Part shown: piece after piece, positions 6,990-16,276 of the stretch
Layout of the letters: each line of letters opens with the position of its first letter
How positions within the stretch are numbered: position 1 is the first letter of the stretch
Assembly: GCF_009720145.1 (NCBI RefSeq)
Contig: NZ_CP046256.1
Span: forward strand, 124,001 to 188,000
From: Sphingobium sp. CAP-1
GTDB taxonomy: Bacteria; Pseudomonadota; Alphaproteobacteria; Sphingomonadales; Sphingomonadaceae
Direction of reading: 5' to 3'
DNA length: 64,000 nucleotides
Translations under genes and position numbers: made by a program
Notes under the pieces: model-generated
Database searches by the model: none
The model's input: the letters and a program-made list of their open reading frames with translations, nothing else
Told to the model about the DNA's origin: nothing

Positions 6990-9900
6990 TGCTCTCGGTC
7001 GCCGGCGTCCGCTCCGCTTCCGGTGCCGCGAACTATTTCGCGAAGGACGACTATTACACGGTCGAGGGCTCGTCCGAGATCAGCGCCTGGGGAGGGGAGG
7101 GCGCCGAGGCGATCGGCCTGTCCGGAGAAGTCTCGAAGGACGCCTTCGAGGGCGTGCTGAACGGTATCCTCCCAAGCGGCGAAGCGGTCGCCCAGGTCGA
7201 GAACCGGCGCGCCGGCTACGACCTCACCTTCTCCATGCCGAAGTCGGCTTCGGTCATGGCCTATGTCGCCGGCGACAAGCGCGTGCTTGACGCCAATATG
7301 GCCGCGGTCAAGGCGACCATGGCCTGGGTCGAGAAGAACCTCGCGGAAGGGCGTCGCGACATCGAGGGGCGCAAGGTCCCGGTCCAGACGGGCAATCTCG
7401 TCTACGCGCTCTTCCAGCACGACACGAGCCGGGCGCTCGATCCGCAGGCCCACATCCACGCCGTCATCGCCAACCTCACCCGCATGCCCGATGGCAAATG
7501 GCAGGCACTCCACGCCGACAAACTCTGGAGCCACAACAGCATCATCGGCTCGATCTACCATGCTTTCCTGCGCGCCGGGCTCGAGCGGATCGGCTATCAG
7601 GTGGACCTCAAGGGCAAGCATGGCACCTTTGAGATTGCCGGCGTTCCCAAGGCGGTCATCGGCGAATTCAGCCAGCGCCGCGAGGAGATCCTCGATCACG
7701 CAACGCGGCTCGGCATCAAGTCGCCGGAGGGCCTGCGCGAAATCACCAAACGCTCGCGCGATCCCAAGCTCGACGTCGAGGACCGCGCCGCGCTGAAGCA
7801 GGGCTGGATCGACCAGGCCGCTGCCCACGGCTTCGACGGCAAGGACCTGCGGGCAGCAGCCGAGGCGCGCGCCGGGATGGCGTCTTCGGAAAATGCTCTC
7901 GAGCGCGGCTACCGCGCCATTGTCGATGCCGTAACTGGTGCCCGCCAGACGCTGGGTGCGCTGCTCCGCCCCCAGGACCCTTTAGTGGACAATGCGCTCG
8001 CCCGCGCGGTCAAGTCGCCAGCGGAAGCGCGCGCGCAGCTCGCGGTCGCGTCCGCCGTCCGGATCCTCTCCGAACGTGAGGCCGCATGGCCCGTCAATCT
8101 GCTCGGCAAGACCGCGCTCGATCTCGGTCTCAAGGGCGTCACCGTCGACCTGATCGAGAGGCGGATCGACCGGCTCGTGCAGAACCGTCAGCTCATCCCG
8201 GGCGTCGCGACAGCCGCGGACCGGACTGGCCGCATGGTGACCACGCAGGAGGCGCTGCGGACCGAAGAGAAGATTCTTGCCGCCGTCGAGGAGGGGAAAG
8301 GGAAGTCCGAGCCAATTGTGGCGGCCGCCGATGCGCCGCAGCGATTGCAGGATGCCGCCGAACGGCCGCTCAATCCTGGGCAGCTCGCCGCCGCGACGAT
8401 GATCCTGTCATCCGCCGATCGTACCGTCTCGGTGCAGGGCGCCGCCGGCACGGGCAAGTCCACCATGCTCCAGGCGGTCGCGCGGGTCGCCGAGGAGGAG
8501 GGCGCCCGGATCACCGGACTTGCCTTCCAGAACAAGATGGTCGCGGACCTCGCCGAAGGGGCGGGCATCAAGGCCCAGACGATCGCTTCCTTCGTGCTCG
8601 CCAACGAGCGGTTCGTGACCGAGCGTGACACGCTGGGATATGAGGCTGCGCGCGAGAAGCTCGCCGGTACCATGCTTCTCGTCGACGAAACCTCGATGGT
8701 GTCGTCGAACGAAATGCTCAAGCTCCACCAGATCACAGCAGCCTTGGGCGTCGACAAGCTCGTTCTGGTCGGTGACCGGCAGCAGCTCTCTTCGATCGAC
8801 GCGGGCAAGGCCTTCGCCATGATCCAGGCGGGCGGCGGCACGATGGCGCGGATGGATCAGAATATCCGCCAACGCACCGACCAACTGCGCACCGTCGCGG
8901 CGCTCGCCAATATCGGCAAGGCCGGCGCGGCGCTGAAAGTGCTGGGGGACCGTGTCGTCGAGGCGGGGGAGCCGGCCGCCGCTGCGGCCGACATGTGGCT
9001 CGAGCTCTCCCCTGGCGAACGGGAGGCGACCGCTGTCTTCGCTTCGGGCCGCGACGCGCGCGCCGTCATCAACCAGCGCATCCAAGATGGCCTGATCGCG
9101 GAAGGGAGCGTCAAGGGCCAGGCGATCCATCTCACTGTCTTTGAGCGGGTCAACACCACGCGCGAGGAGCTGCGCTATGCCTCGACCTACCGTCAGGGCC
9201 AGACGCTCGAGGTCGGCCGCGGCGGCGCGCAGGACGTCGGGATCAAGGCGGGACGCTACGACGTCCTCAAGGTCCACGCCAACGGGAAGGTCGAACTGTC
9301 GGACGGTCGGCGCAGGATACGCTTCGATCCCCAGAAGCTGTCGCCGACCGAGCAGCGCGATCGCCTGCAGCTTTCTGAAAAGAAGGACCTTCAGCTGCGC
9401 GAAGGGGACCGCATCCGCTGGACGGCCAACGACAAGCAGCGCGGCCTGCACAATGCCGCGCTTGCGCGCGTTGTGGGCGTCGATGCCGATGGCGTGAAGG
9501 TTGAGACTGCGGACAAGGTGCTCCTCACGCTCAGCCTCGGTGACCCGATGCTATCTCGGCTCGACCTTGCTTATAGCCTTAATATGCACATGGCCCAGGG
9601 GATCACCACCGACAAGGCGATCACCGTCATGTCGTCGCATGAGCGCAACCTCTCGAACCAGCGCCTCTTCAACGTCGGGGTCACGCGCGTGCGCGACGAG
9701 CTGACAATGGTCGTGGACGACAAGGAGAAGCTCGCGCGGCAGCTCGACATGAATCCCGGCAACAAGACCTCCTCGCTCGAGACGCTCGGCCGCCTCGATA
9801 TCGACGGCAGGAAGGGGCCGGGCGCGCAACCCCGCGAGAAGTTCGATCCCGGTCCGATCGACGGCGTCAACCTGTCCGATCTTGCTCCCGTTCCAAGCGA

Positions 9901-10033
9901 TCTGCCGCCTCTGCCCGATGGCGCGGCATCTGCGCCGGCCGCGAAGGCCCCACAAGCGCCGCCCGATCTGAAACCCGATCGCGGCGATCCGCTGCCACCG
10001 CTGCCCGAGCGCAGCCTCGGGCTCGACTTGTGA
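6989..10033 (+). CDS. traI: MOBF relaxase-helicase (TrwC/TraI family)
   Basis: A 1014-residue protein that nicks oriT and unwinds the transferred strand. The N-terminal relaxase domain carries paired tyrosines (DDYYTVEG, residues about 21-23) and the metal-binding histidines, with HIH at about 155-157 after an earlier His near 143. The C-terminal half is an SF1 RecD-like helicase: Walker A GAAGTGKST near residue 485, Walker B MLLVDETSMVS, and a late motif AQGITTDKAITVMSS. It is similar in length to TrwC of R388 (966) and much shorter than F TraI (1756), so it lacks the extra F domains. The last 70 residues are Pro/Ala-rich. It ends just before a small gene. Confidence 0.95.
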   Translation: MLSVAGVRSASGAANYFAKDDYYTVEGSSEISAWGGEGAEAIGLSGEVSKDAFEGVLNGILPSGEAVAQVENRRAGYDLTFSMPKSASVMAYVAGDKRVLDANMAAVKATMAWVEKNLAEGRRDIEGRKVPVQTGNLVYALFQHDTSRALDPQAHIHAVIANLTRMPDGKWQALHADKLWSHNSIIGSIYHAFLRAGLERIGYQVDLKGKHGTFEIAGVPKAVIGEFSQRREEILDHATRLGIKSPEGLREITKRSRDPKLDVEDRAALKQGWIDQAAAHGFDGKDLRAAAEARAGMASSENALERGYRAIVDAVTGARQTLGALLRPQDPLVDNALARAVKSPAEARAQLAVASAVRILSEREAAWPVNLLGKTALDLGLKGVTVDLIERRIDRLVQNRQLIPGVATAADRTGRMVTTQEALRTEEKILAAVEEGKGKSEPIVAAADAPQRLQDAAERPLNPGQLAAATMILSSADRTVSVQGAAGTGKSTMLQAVARVAEEEGARITGLAFQNKMVADLAEGAGIKAQTIASFVLANERFVTERDTLGYEAAREKLAGTMLLVDETSMVSSNEMLKLHQITAALGVDKLVLVGDRQQLSSIDAGKAFAMIQAGGGTMARMDQNIRQRTDQLRTVAALANIGKAGAALKVLGDRVVEAGEPAAAAADMWLELSPGEREATAVFASGRDARAVINQRIQDGLIAEGSVKGQAIHLTVFERVNTTREELRYASTYRQGQTLEVGRGGAQDVGIKAGRYDVLKVHANGKVELSDGRRRIRFDPQKLSPTEQRDRLQLSEKKDLQLREGDRIRWTANDKQRGLHNAALARVVGVDADGVKVETADKVLLTLSLGDPMLSRLDLAYSLNMHMAQGITTDKAITVMSSHERNLSNQRLFNVGVTRVRDELTMVVDDKEKLARQLDMNPGNKTSSLETLGRLDIDGRKGPGAQPREKFDPGPIDGVNLSDLAPVPSDLPPLPDGAASAPAAKAPQAPPDLKPDRGDPLPPLPERSLGLDL

Positions 10034-10083
10034 ATGGAGAAGTCGCCGGCGTGGTGCCTGCGGCGAAGAGAAGGAGACGAACG

Positions 10084-10284
10084 ATGGGTTGGGAATTCGA
10101 TGAGGCTGGCAAGTTCGGGAGCGAACGGGCAGCCGAAGACTATGCGAAGCGCAACAACATCGATCCGCGTGATGTCCAGCTGACCCGCAAGGGTGAGGAG
10201 GTCGAACTCAACATCCGCCGGTCGGCCCTCGATGGCCGTAAGCTGCGCGACAATGGCGAAGGTCGCCGGGACGGCTGGGGCTGA
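10084..10284 (+). CDS. Hypothetical small protein after the relaxase, 66 residues
   Basis: ATG at 10084 follows AAGGAGA by about seven bases; a longer frame from 10030 overlaps the relaxase stop but has a poor start. The sequence is charged and soluble (FDEAGKFGSERAAEDYAKRN, then DPRDVQLTRKGEEVELNIRR). No family is recognised. Position suggests it belongs to the mobilization transcript. Confidence 0.6.
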   Translation: MGWEFDEAGKFGSERAAEDYAKRNNIDPRDVQLTRKGEEVELNIRRSALDGRKLRDNGEGRRDGWG

Positions 10285-10297
10285 ACGGAGGGCTACA

Positions 10298-10807
10298 ATG
10301 AGCACATTTGAATTTCTCGCCTCGCTTCTGCTGGTGGGCGTCATCGTCGCGCTTGGCTGGTCGAAAATGTCCCGAGGCTTCACTCCACAGAAACCGCTCG
10401 ACCCAGTGGCGCGGCCATTCATGACGCAGCGCGAGCAAGCCATGCTGGCCGCGCTCGAGCACATCCTGCCCATGTACCGCCTCCATGCCCAGGTCTCGAT
10501 GGGAGCCCTCCTCAAGGTTCCATCGGTGCCGGGCCGGCGGCCGACCCCAGCGGACTGGAATCGCTTCCAGCGAAAGATCATCGACTTTGTGGTCGAGGAT
10601 CCCACGACGGGAAGGGTGGTCGCCTTGATCGAGATCGACGATCGTTCGCACGATCCCGGCAAGGATCGGGAGCGTGACGCGATGACCGCCCGGGCCGGCT
10701 ATCACACATTGCGGATCCCCGCTGGTGCAAGCCCCACGGTACAGACGGTGCTCGGTTTCGTGGGTGACCTTCGCGACGGTGCGGCGAGCGCCGCATATCA
10801 GGGATAA
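10298..10807 (+). CDS. Membrane-anchored DUF2726 protein
   Basis: Begins at ATG 10298 after CGGAGGG. The first 22 residues form one membrane helix (FEFLASLLLVGVIVALGW). From about residue 40 comes a DUF2726 domain, a restriction-endonuclease-like fold: SRGF..., then QRKIIDFVVEDPTTGRVVALIEIDDRSHD, with an acidic E-x-D pair and a following RxRDAMTARAGYHTLRI. Proteins of this family are thought to be nuclease-like or DNA-topology related, but most are uncharacterised. It lies in a row of small genes behind the relaxase, so a role in transfer or in handling incoming DNA is possible, as inference only. Confidence 0.7.
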   Translation: MSTFEFLASLLLVGVIVALGWSKMSRGFTPQKPLDPVARPFMTQREQAMLAALEHILPMYRLHAQVSMGALLKVPSVPGRRPTPADWNRFQRKIIDFVVEDPTTGRVVALIEIDDRSHDPGKDRERDAMTARAGYHTLRIPAGASPTVQTVLGFVGDLRDGAASAAYQG

Positions 10808-10812
10808 CCGGC

Positions 10813-11472
10813 ATGGGGCTCAAAGATCGCGACTATATGCGCGAGCGCTATCGCGCGCGCGCGAAGGGAACCCGATGGAACGATCGGGCCGGGCGCGTCG
10901 AGGGCGCCTGGTTCGATCCCGTCAACCGCGGTTTCGATTATCAGCGCGGCCGGTTGAGGGGATCGCGCGGTAATGCCGGCGGGATGCTGCGCTGGATGTC
11001 GCTCGCGTTGAGCCTGTTTCTCATCGCTATCCCGGTGTGGCATTCGCTGAAGCGGGAAGGCTGGCTGGCGGATAGTGAACCCGGATTACCCTTCCCCGAA
11101 ACGGGCAGCGTGACGGTCAACCCCGCATTGGATCCGGCCGGGGCGACATCGCGGATGGCAGTCACGACCTCCGATGCGAACGCCGTCGTTCAGCTCTTCG
11201 ACCCTCAAAGCGGGCGGCATGTGATCTCGGTCTATGTCCGCAAGAACGATCGGGCGATAATCGCGGTTCCACCTGGAACCTATCGGATGAAAGTGGCGGA
11301 AGGGCAGCGTTGGCACGGCCCGGTGGACTTTTTCGGTTCGTCAACGACCTATGACGCCGTCGTGCCGCTGATGGTGTTCACCAGACAACGGGGCAATGGC
11401 ATCGACCTGCACAGGCGTCCGAACGGCACATTGCCGACACGGCCCAACTGGCGCGGTCCAGCGCCCCTGTAA
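10813..11472 (+). CDS. Membrane-anchored hypothetical protein, 219 residues
   Basis: Starts five bases after the DUF2726 gene and is probably co-transcribed with it. The N-terminal 58 residues are strongly basic (DRDYMRERYRARAKGTRW) and cytoplasmic; a single membrane helix spans about residues 60-77 (WMSLALSLFLIAIPVW); the rest should be periplasmic. The outer part contains a small beta-sandwich-like stretch, SVYVRKNDRAIIAVPPGTYR followed by KVAEGQRWHGPV, of the kind seen in carboxypeptidase-regulatory-like folds. I do not recognise the family. It ends this gene row, 38 bases before the end of the convergent LysR gene. Confidence 0.65.
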   Translation: MGLKDRDYMRERYRARAKGTRWNDRAGRVEGAWFDPVNRGFDYQRGRLRGSRGNAGGMLRWMSLALSLFLIAIPVWHSLKREGWLADSEPGLPFPETGSVTVNPALDPAGATSRMAVTTSDANAVVQLFDPQSGRHVISVYVRKNDRAIIAVPPGTYRMKVAEGQRWHGPVDFFGSSTTYDAVVPLMVFTRQRGNGIDLHRRPNGTLPTRPNWRGPAPL

Positions 11473-11509
11473 CGAACGATCATGCGGAAGCGCGGCCGAA
11501 GACCCGGTC

Positions 11510-12421
11510 CTATCGAGCGGCGGGCGCCGATACCTCTTCGGTTTTCAGCGCATGGGCAATTTCGAAGATATGAAGAATGATCGGGTCCTTCTCAGCAGAT
11601 CGGATCGCTGCCTGCAACAGAATAGGAGGCGGTGACTGATCGAAAACGCGAACGATCTCGCCACTAGATATCTTCTCTCCCACCATGTTGAGAGGAAACA
11701 AGCTTACGCCGCCGCTGGACACGATGATATCGATCAGAGAATGCAGGTCGTTGCAGGTGTTTATCTTCCCGTCATGATATCCCAGTCCACCCAAGGCATC
11801 ATGCATGATCGCATGCATGGGGGAGCTTCGTGCCAATGACCAGAACAGCAGGTCTTTTGGGGGCACGAGTCGCTGCTCCAGCATGTTCGCGAGGCTGGGA
11901 GACGCGAGCCATATCAACTCGACCTCGCCGATCCGCCGCGTCTTGATGCCGGGCATTTCAACGGGACCGATCGCGAAAACCAGATCGGCCGCGCCACTTA
12001 GAAGTCCATCGATCAGTTTCGATGTCAGGTCGATTTCGATCTCCAGTGAAAGCCCTGGCATCTCCTGACGGATCGCATTCACGAAAGCGGACAGGCAACT
12101 GGCGGCCGCAATTTCACCCGATCCGATACGGACGATGCCGGCCACGCTGCTGAGGTCCACCGGATTGAGCAGGGCCTGTTGAAGCGACGGCCACACCTGC
12201 TCGCATCGGCGCACCAGTTCACGGCCCTGGACAGACAGGATCATGTTACGCCCTTGTCGCGCGAACAACGGAATTCCCAGGTGATTCTCAAGTTCGCGTA
12301 TTCGCGCGGAAATGCCCGGTTGCGTGGTGTTGAGGCGATTCGCTGCCGCGCTGAACGAGCCAAGGCGGTTGATCCAAAGCAGGGTTTCCAGATGGTAGAG
12401 CGCGATCCGATTCATCACCAT
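11510..12421 (-). CDS. LysR-family regulator beside the PDH operon
   Basis: A 303-residue LysR-type regulator (301 if the second ATG at 12415 is used; neither has a good Shine-Dalgarno). The N-terminal winged helix-turn-helix is clear: LWINRLGSFSAAANRLNTTQ, then PGISARIRELENHLGIPLF. The C-terminal effector domain, from about residue 95, has the usual two-lobed pattern (VRIGSGEIAAAS... LVFAIGPV). It is divergent from pdhA with about 100 bases between, the classical arrangement for a LysR activator and its target operon. The inducer is not evident; a PDH-related 2-oxoacid or downstream metabolite would be a guess. Confidence 0.9.
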   Translation of the reverse strand: MVMNRIALYHLETLLWINRLGSFSAAANRLNTTQPGISARIRELENHLGIPLFARQGRNMILSVQGRELVRRCEQVWPSLQQALLNPVDLSSVAGIVRIGSGEIAAASCLSAFVNAIRQEMPGLSLEIEIDLTSKLIDGLLSGAADLVFAIGPVEMPGIKTRRIGEVELIWLASPSLANMLEQRLVPPKDLLFWSLARSSPMHAIMHDALGGLGYHDGKINTCNDLHSLIDIIVSSGGVSLFPLNMVGEKISSGEIVRVFDQSPPPILLQAAIRSAEKDPIILHIFEIAHALKTEEVSAPAAR

Positions 12422-12521
12422 TGGTTATACATACATCGAATGAACTATGATTTGAACTGATGTGACATTTATCTCATGGCCAGACCCCGAAAGCGCAGCA
12501 GGCAGGGGAAGGGAAGGGTTC
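12422..12521. promoter_or_regulatory. Divergent lysR-pdhA control region
   Basis: About 100 AT-richer bases between the LysR gene and the GTG start of pdhA. A short dyad CATA-N12-TATG (12430-12449) is compatible with a LysR recognition site, but the match is weak. A purine-rich GGGGAAGGGAAGGG lies before the pdhA GTG. Confidence 0.4.
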
Positions 12522-13604
12522 GTGGCCAAAGAGCAGCATGTGAAGGCAGAGAGCCGAGCCGGGCCGGCAAGGCGGGCTTCGGTTTCATCTGGATCCGCCT
12601 CCAATCGCGAACGTCCGGCCGAGCCCGTCCGCTATCAGGCGACCAATGCGGAGATGCTGGAACTCTACCGCCAGATGCTGCTGATCCGCCGTTTCGAGGA
12701 AAAGGCCGGCCAGCTTTACGGCTTCGGCATGATCGGCGGCTTCTGCCATCTTTATATCGGGCAGGAGGCCGTCGCCGTCGGCCTGCAATCGGCTATGAGG
12801 GTGGGCAAGGACAGCGTCATCACCGGCTATCGCGACCACGGCCACATGCTGGCCTACGGGATCGATCCCAAGGTCATCATGGCAGAGCTGACCGGCCGCG
12901 CTGCGGGCATTTCACGCGGCAAGGGCGGGTCGATGCACATGTTCTCGGTCGATCATGGCTTCTATGGCGGCCACGGCATCGTCGGCGCGCAGGTGGGGCT
13001 GGGCACGGGCCTAGCCTTCAAGCATAAATATGCGGATGATGGCGGCGTCTGCCTCACCTATTTCGGCGACGGCGCGGCCAATCAGGGACAGGTCTACGAA
13101 AGCTTCAACATGGCGGAGCTGTGGAAGCTGCCGGTGATTTTCGTGATCGAGAACAACCAGTACGCCATGGGAACCAGCGTCAACCGCGCGTCGGCCGAGG
13201 ACCAACTCTATCGGCGCGGCGAGAGCTTCCGCATCCCCGGCATCCAGGTGGACGGCATGGACGTGCTCGCTGTCCGTGGCGCTGCTGAGGAAGCCCGGCA
13301 GTGGGTGCTGTCCGGCAAGGGGCCGATCCTCCTGGAATTGAAGACCTACCGCTATCGGGGCCATTCCATGTCCGATCCGGCCAAGTACCGCTCGCGCGAG
13401 GAAGTGCAGGCGGTCCGCGACAAGTCCGATGCCATCGAGCATCTCAAGCAGGAGTTGGAGGCGGCCGGCGTCACCGAGGATGAGTTGAAGGCGCTGGAGA
13501 AGGAGATCCGCCAGATCGTTCAGGAAGCCGCCGACTTCGCCGAGCAGGCCCCGGAGCCCGAGCTTGCCGAACTCTATACCGATGTGCTGGTGGGGCAATA
13601 TTGA
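12522..13604 (+). CDS. pdhA: Pyruvate dehydrogenase E1 component, alpha subunit
   Basis: Thiamine-diphosphate-dependent decarboxylation of pyruvate, together with the beta subunit encoded next. GTG at 12522 is preferred because it follows a purine-rich site and gives the usual N-terminus (about 360 residues); an upstream ATG (12462) would add 20 unlikely residues lying in the promoter. The thiamine-diphosphate motif is intact: GDGAANQGQVYESFNMAELW followed by VIFVIENNQYAMG. The regulatory-loop motif YRYRGHSMSDP is also present. It overlaps pdhB by one base (TGATG). Confidence 0.93.
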   Translation: MAKEQHVKAESRAGPARRASVSSGSASNRERPAEPVRYQATNAEMLELYRQMLLIRRFEEKAGQLYGFGMIGGFCHLYIGQEAVAVGLQSAMRVGKDSVITGYRDHGHMLAYGIDPKVIMAELTGRAAGISRGKGGSMHMFSVDHGFYGGHGIVGAQVGLGTGLAFKHKYADDGGVCLTYFGDGAANQGQVYESFNMAELWKLPVIFVIENNQYAMGTSVNRASAEDQLYRRGESFRIPGIQVDGMDVLAVRGAAEEARQWVLSGKGPILLELKTYRYRGHSMSDPAKYRSREEVQAVRDKSDAIEHLKQELEAAGVTEDELKALEKEIRQIVQEAADFAEQAPEPELAELYTDVLVGQY

Positions 13605-14974
13605 TGGCGATTGAACTGAAGATGCCGGCGCTTTCTCCCACCATGGAGGAGGGTACGCTCGCAAAGTGGCTCGTCAAGGAAGGCGATGCGGTGAAATCCG
13701 GCGACATCCTCGCGGAGATCGAGACCGACAAGGCGACGATGGAATTCGAGGCAGTGGACGAGGGCATCATCGCCAAGATCGTCATTCCTGAAGGCACCGA
13801 CGGCGTGAAAGTGGGCGCGGTGATCGCGCTGATCGCTGGCGAGGGTGAAAGCGCCGTGACGGTCCAAGCCGCCGCCCCCGCTCCCAAGGTCGAGGCACCC
13901 GCGCCCAAGGCGGCGGAGCCGGCCCCGCAGCCGGTTGCGGCGCCTGCGCCCCGCGCGGCGGTTGCCGATCCCGATATTCCCGCCGGCACCGAGATCGTGA
14001 AGACCACGGTGCGCGAGGCGTTGCGCGACGCCATGGCCGAGGAGATGCGCGCCGACGACCGCGTCTTCGTGATGGGCGAGGAAGTGGCGCAATATCAGGG
14101 CGCCTACAAGGTGACGCAGGGCCTGCTGGAAGAGTTCGGCGATCGCCGCGTCATCGACACCCCGATCACCGAGTATGGTTTTGCCGGCATAGGCACAGGC
14201 GCGGCGATGGGCGGCTTGAAGCCGATCGTCGAGTTTATGACCTTCAACTTCGCCATGCAGGCGATCGACCACATCATCAACTCGGCGGCCAAGACCAACT
14301 ATATGTCCGGCGGCCAGATGCGCTGCCCGGTGGTGTTCCGCGGCCCCAACGGCGCCGCCAGCCGCGTCGGCGCCCAGCACAGCCAGAATTACGGGCCCTG
14401 GTATGCTGCCGTTCCTGGCCTGATCGTGATCGCGCCTTACTCGGCCGCCGACGCCAAGGGGCTGCTGAAGGCCGCGATCCGCTCGCCCGATCCGGTCGTG
14501 TTCCTGGAAAACGAGTTGCTCTACGGCCAGAGCTTCGACGTGCCGAAGCTGGACGATCATGTCCTGCCGATTGGCAAGGCCCGCATCGCCCGCGCGGGGC
14601 GTGACGTGACCCTGGTGAGCTACTCCATTGGTGTCGGTGTCGCGCTGGAAGCCGCCGACAAGCTGGCAGATGAAGGTGTTGACGCGGAGGTGATCGACCT
14701 GCGCACGCTCCGCCCGCTCGATAAGGAAACCGTGCTGAAGTCGCTCGCCAAGACCAACAGGATGGTGGTGGTGGAGGAAGGCTGGCCGGTCTGCTCCATC
14801 TCCTCGGAGATCATCGCCATCGCCATGCAGGAAGGCTTCGACGACCTCGACGCCCCGGTGCTCCGCGTCACCAACAAGGACGTGCCGCTGCCGTATGCCG
14901 CGAATCTGGAAAAGGCCGCGCTCATCAAGGCGGATGACGTGGTCGCGGCGGTCAAGCGCGTCCGTTATCGCTGA
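13604..14974 (+). CDS. pdhB: Pyruvate dehydrogenase E1 beta subunit with N-terminal lipoyl domain
   Basis: 456 residues, about 120 more than an ordinary E1 beta. Residues 1-80 form a lipoyl domain with the target lysine in EIETDKATMEFEAVDEG; a Pro/Ala linker (about 87-125) joins it to the transketolase-like E1 beta domain that begins at TTVREALRDAMAEEM. The domain keeps the E1 beta signatures FVMGEEVAQYQGAYKVTQG and DTPITEYGFAGIG. This lipoyl-E1beta fusion is the alphaproteobacterial type of PDH (as in Zymomonas and Sinorhizobium). The start ATG overlaps the pdhA stop. Its lipoyl domain is close to that of pdhC. Confidence 0.95.
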   Translation: MAIELKMPALSPTMEEGTLAKWLVKEGDAVKSGDILAEIETDKATMEFEAVDEGIIAKIVIPEGTDGVKVGAVIALIAGEGESAVTVQAAAPAPKVEAPAPKAAEPAPQPVAAPAPRAAVADPDIPAGTEIVKTTVREALRDAMAEEMRADDRVFVMGEEVAQYQGAYKVTQGLLEEFGDRRVIDTPITEYGFAGIGTGAAMGGLKPIVEFMTFNFAMQAIDHIINSAAKTNYMSGGQMRCPVVFRGPNGAASRVGAQHSQNYGPWYAAVPGLIVIAPYSAADAKGLLKAAIRSPDPVVFLENELLYGQSFDVPKLDDHVLPIGKARIARAGRDVTLVSYSIGVGVALEAADKLADEGVDAEVIDLRTLRPLDKETVLKSLAKTNRMVVVEEGWPVCSISSEIIAIAMQEGFDDLDAPVLRVTNKDVPLPYAANLEKAALIKADDVVAAVKRVRYR

Positions 14975-14993
14975 CGCCTGCGGAGTTTCGAAA

Positions 14994-16256
14994 ATGCCGA
15001 TTGAACTCAAGATGCCCGCGTTGTCTCCCACGATGGAGGAGGGTTCGCTCGCCAAATGGCTGGTGAAGGAGGGCGATGTGGTGAAGTCTGGCGACCTGCT
15101 GGCCGAAATCGAAACCGACAAGGCGACGATGGAATTCGAGGCGGTGGACGAAGGCATTATCGCGAAAATCCTCATCCCCGAAGGTACAGAAGGCGTGAAG
15201 GTCGGGACCGTCGTCGCCATGCTTGCCGCCGAAGGCGAGGATATCACCGCTATCGGGGAAGGGGCTGTTCCCGCGCTTCTGCCGGCCCCCGAGATTGCCG
15301 ACAAGGTCGCTACATCCATTCCCGCCGCTGTTCCTGTCGCGTCGTCAGCCGCACCCGCAATTGGTGCCAGCCGTATCAAGGCCAGCCCGCTTGCCCGTCG
15401 TCTGGCGGAGGCAAGCGCCATCGATCTTTCTACGATAAGAGGCTCCGGGCCTAATGGCCGCATCGTCAAGGTTGACATTGATGGCGCGACGCCTGCCTCG
15501 ATGCCGGCCGTCGCTCCGGGGGTCCCCGCGGCGTTTGCCGCCGCAGTACCGTCGATCGAACCCGACATTCCACACGAAGTCGTCAAGCTGTCAAACATGC
15601 GGAAAGTCATTGCCCGACGGCTCACCGAATCGAAGCAGCAGGTTCCGCACATCTACCTCACGGCCGATATCCACCTCGATCCATTGCTGAAGCTTCGGGC
15701 CGATCTCAACGACGGGCTTGCCGAACGCGGTGTCAAGCTCTCGGTCAACGATCTGCTGGTCAAGGCCTTGGCGGCCGCCCTTATCGAAGTGCCCAGCTGC
15801 AATGTGCAGTTTGCCGGCGACAATCTGCTGCGGTTCAGCCGCGTCGATATTTCGGTGGCGGTATCGATCCCCGGCGGCCTGATCACGCCGATCATCGCGG
15901 GCGCGAACGCCAAGGGCGTTGCCGCAATCTCCAGCGAGATGAAGGATAGGGCGGAGCGCGCGCGCAACGGTAAATTGCAGCCGCATGAATATCAGGGCGG
16001 CACCGCCAGCCTGTCGAACATGGGCATGTTCGGCATCAAGCAGTTCGAGGCTGTCATTAACCCGCCCCAGGCCATGATCATGGCGATCGGCGCGGGCGAA
16101 AAGCGGCCTTATGTAGTGAACAATGCGCTGACCGTTGCCACGGTGATGTCGGTAACCGGCAGCTTCGATCACCGCGCGATCGATGGGGCGGACGGTGCGC
16201 AACTGATGGCCGCTTTCAAGCGCATCGTTGAGAAGCCGCTGACACTGTTGGCCTGA
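14994..16256 (+). CDS. pdhC: Dihydrolipoamide acetyltransferase (PDH E2)
   Basis: 420 residues; the ATG at 14994 gives an N-terminus matching the pdhB lipoyl domain (IELKMPALSPTMEEG). Domain order: lipoyl domain 1-80 with lysine in ETDKATMEF; peripheral subunit-binding domain near 125-160 (ASPLARRLAEASAIDL, then GSGPNGRIVKVD); catalytic acetyltransferase core from about 195 with the active-site motif DHRAIDGADGAQLM near the end. E2 forms the core of the complex and passes the acetyl group to CoA. The gap to pdhB is 19 bases and to lpdA 20 bases, indicating one operon. Confidence 0.94.
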   Translation: MPIELKMPALSPTMEEGSLAKWLVKEGDVVKSGDLLAEIETDKATMEFEAVDEGIIAKILIPEGTEGVKVGTVVAMLAAEGEDITAIGEGAVPALLPAPEIADKVATSIPAAVPVASSAAPAIGASRIKASPLARRLAEASAIDLSTIRGSGPNGRIVKVDIDGATPASMPAVAPGVPAAFAAAVPSIEPDIPHEVVKLSNMRKVIARRLTESKQQVPHIYLTADIHLDPLLKLRADLNDGLAERGVKLSVNDLLVKALAAALIEVPSCNVQFAGDNLLRFSRVDISVAVSIPGGLITPIIAGANAKGVAAISSEMKDRAERARNGKLQPHEYQGGTASLSNMGMFGIKQFEAVINPPQAMIMAIGAGEKRPYVVNNALTVATVMSVTGSFDHRAIDGADGAQLMAAFKRIVEKPLTLLA

Positions 16257-16276
16257 ATCTCAAGGAATTTCCGAAC

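Noticed and set aside
13574..15652. 692-residue open frame antisense to pdhB and pdhC
   Set aside because: Fully opposite to well-recognised enzymes; composition is that of a shadow frame.
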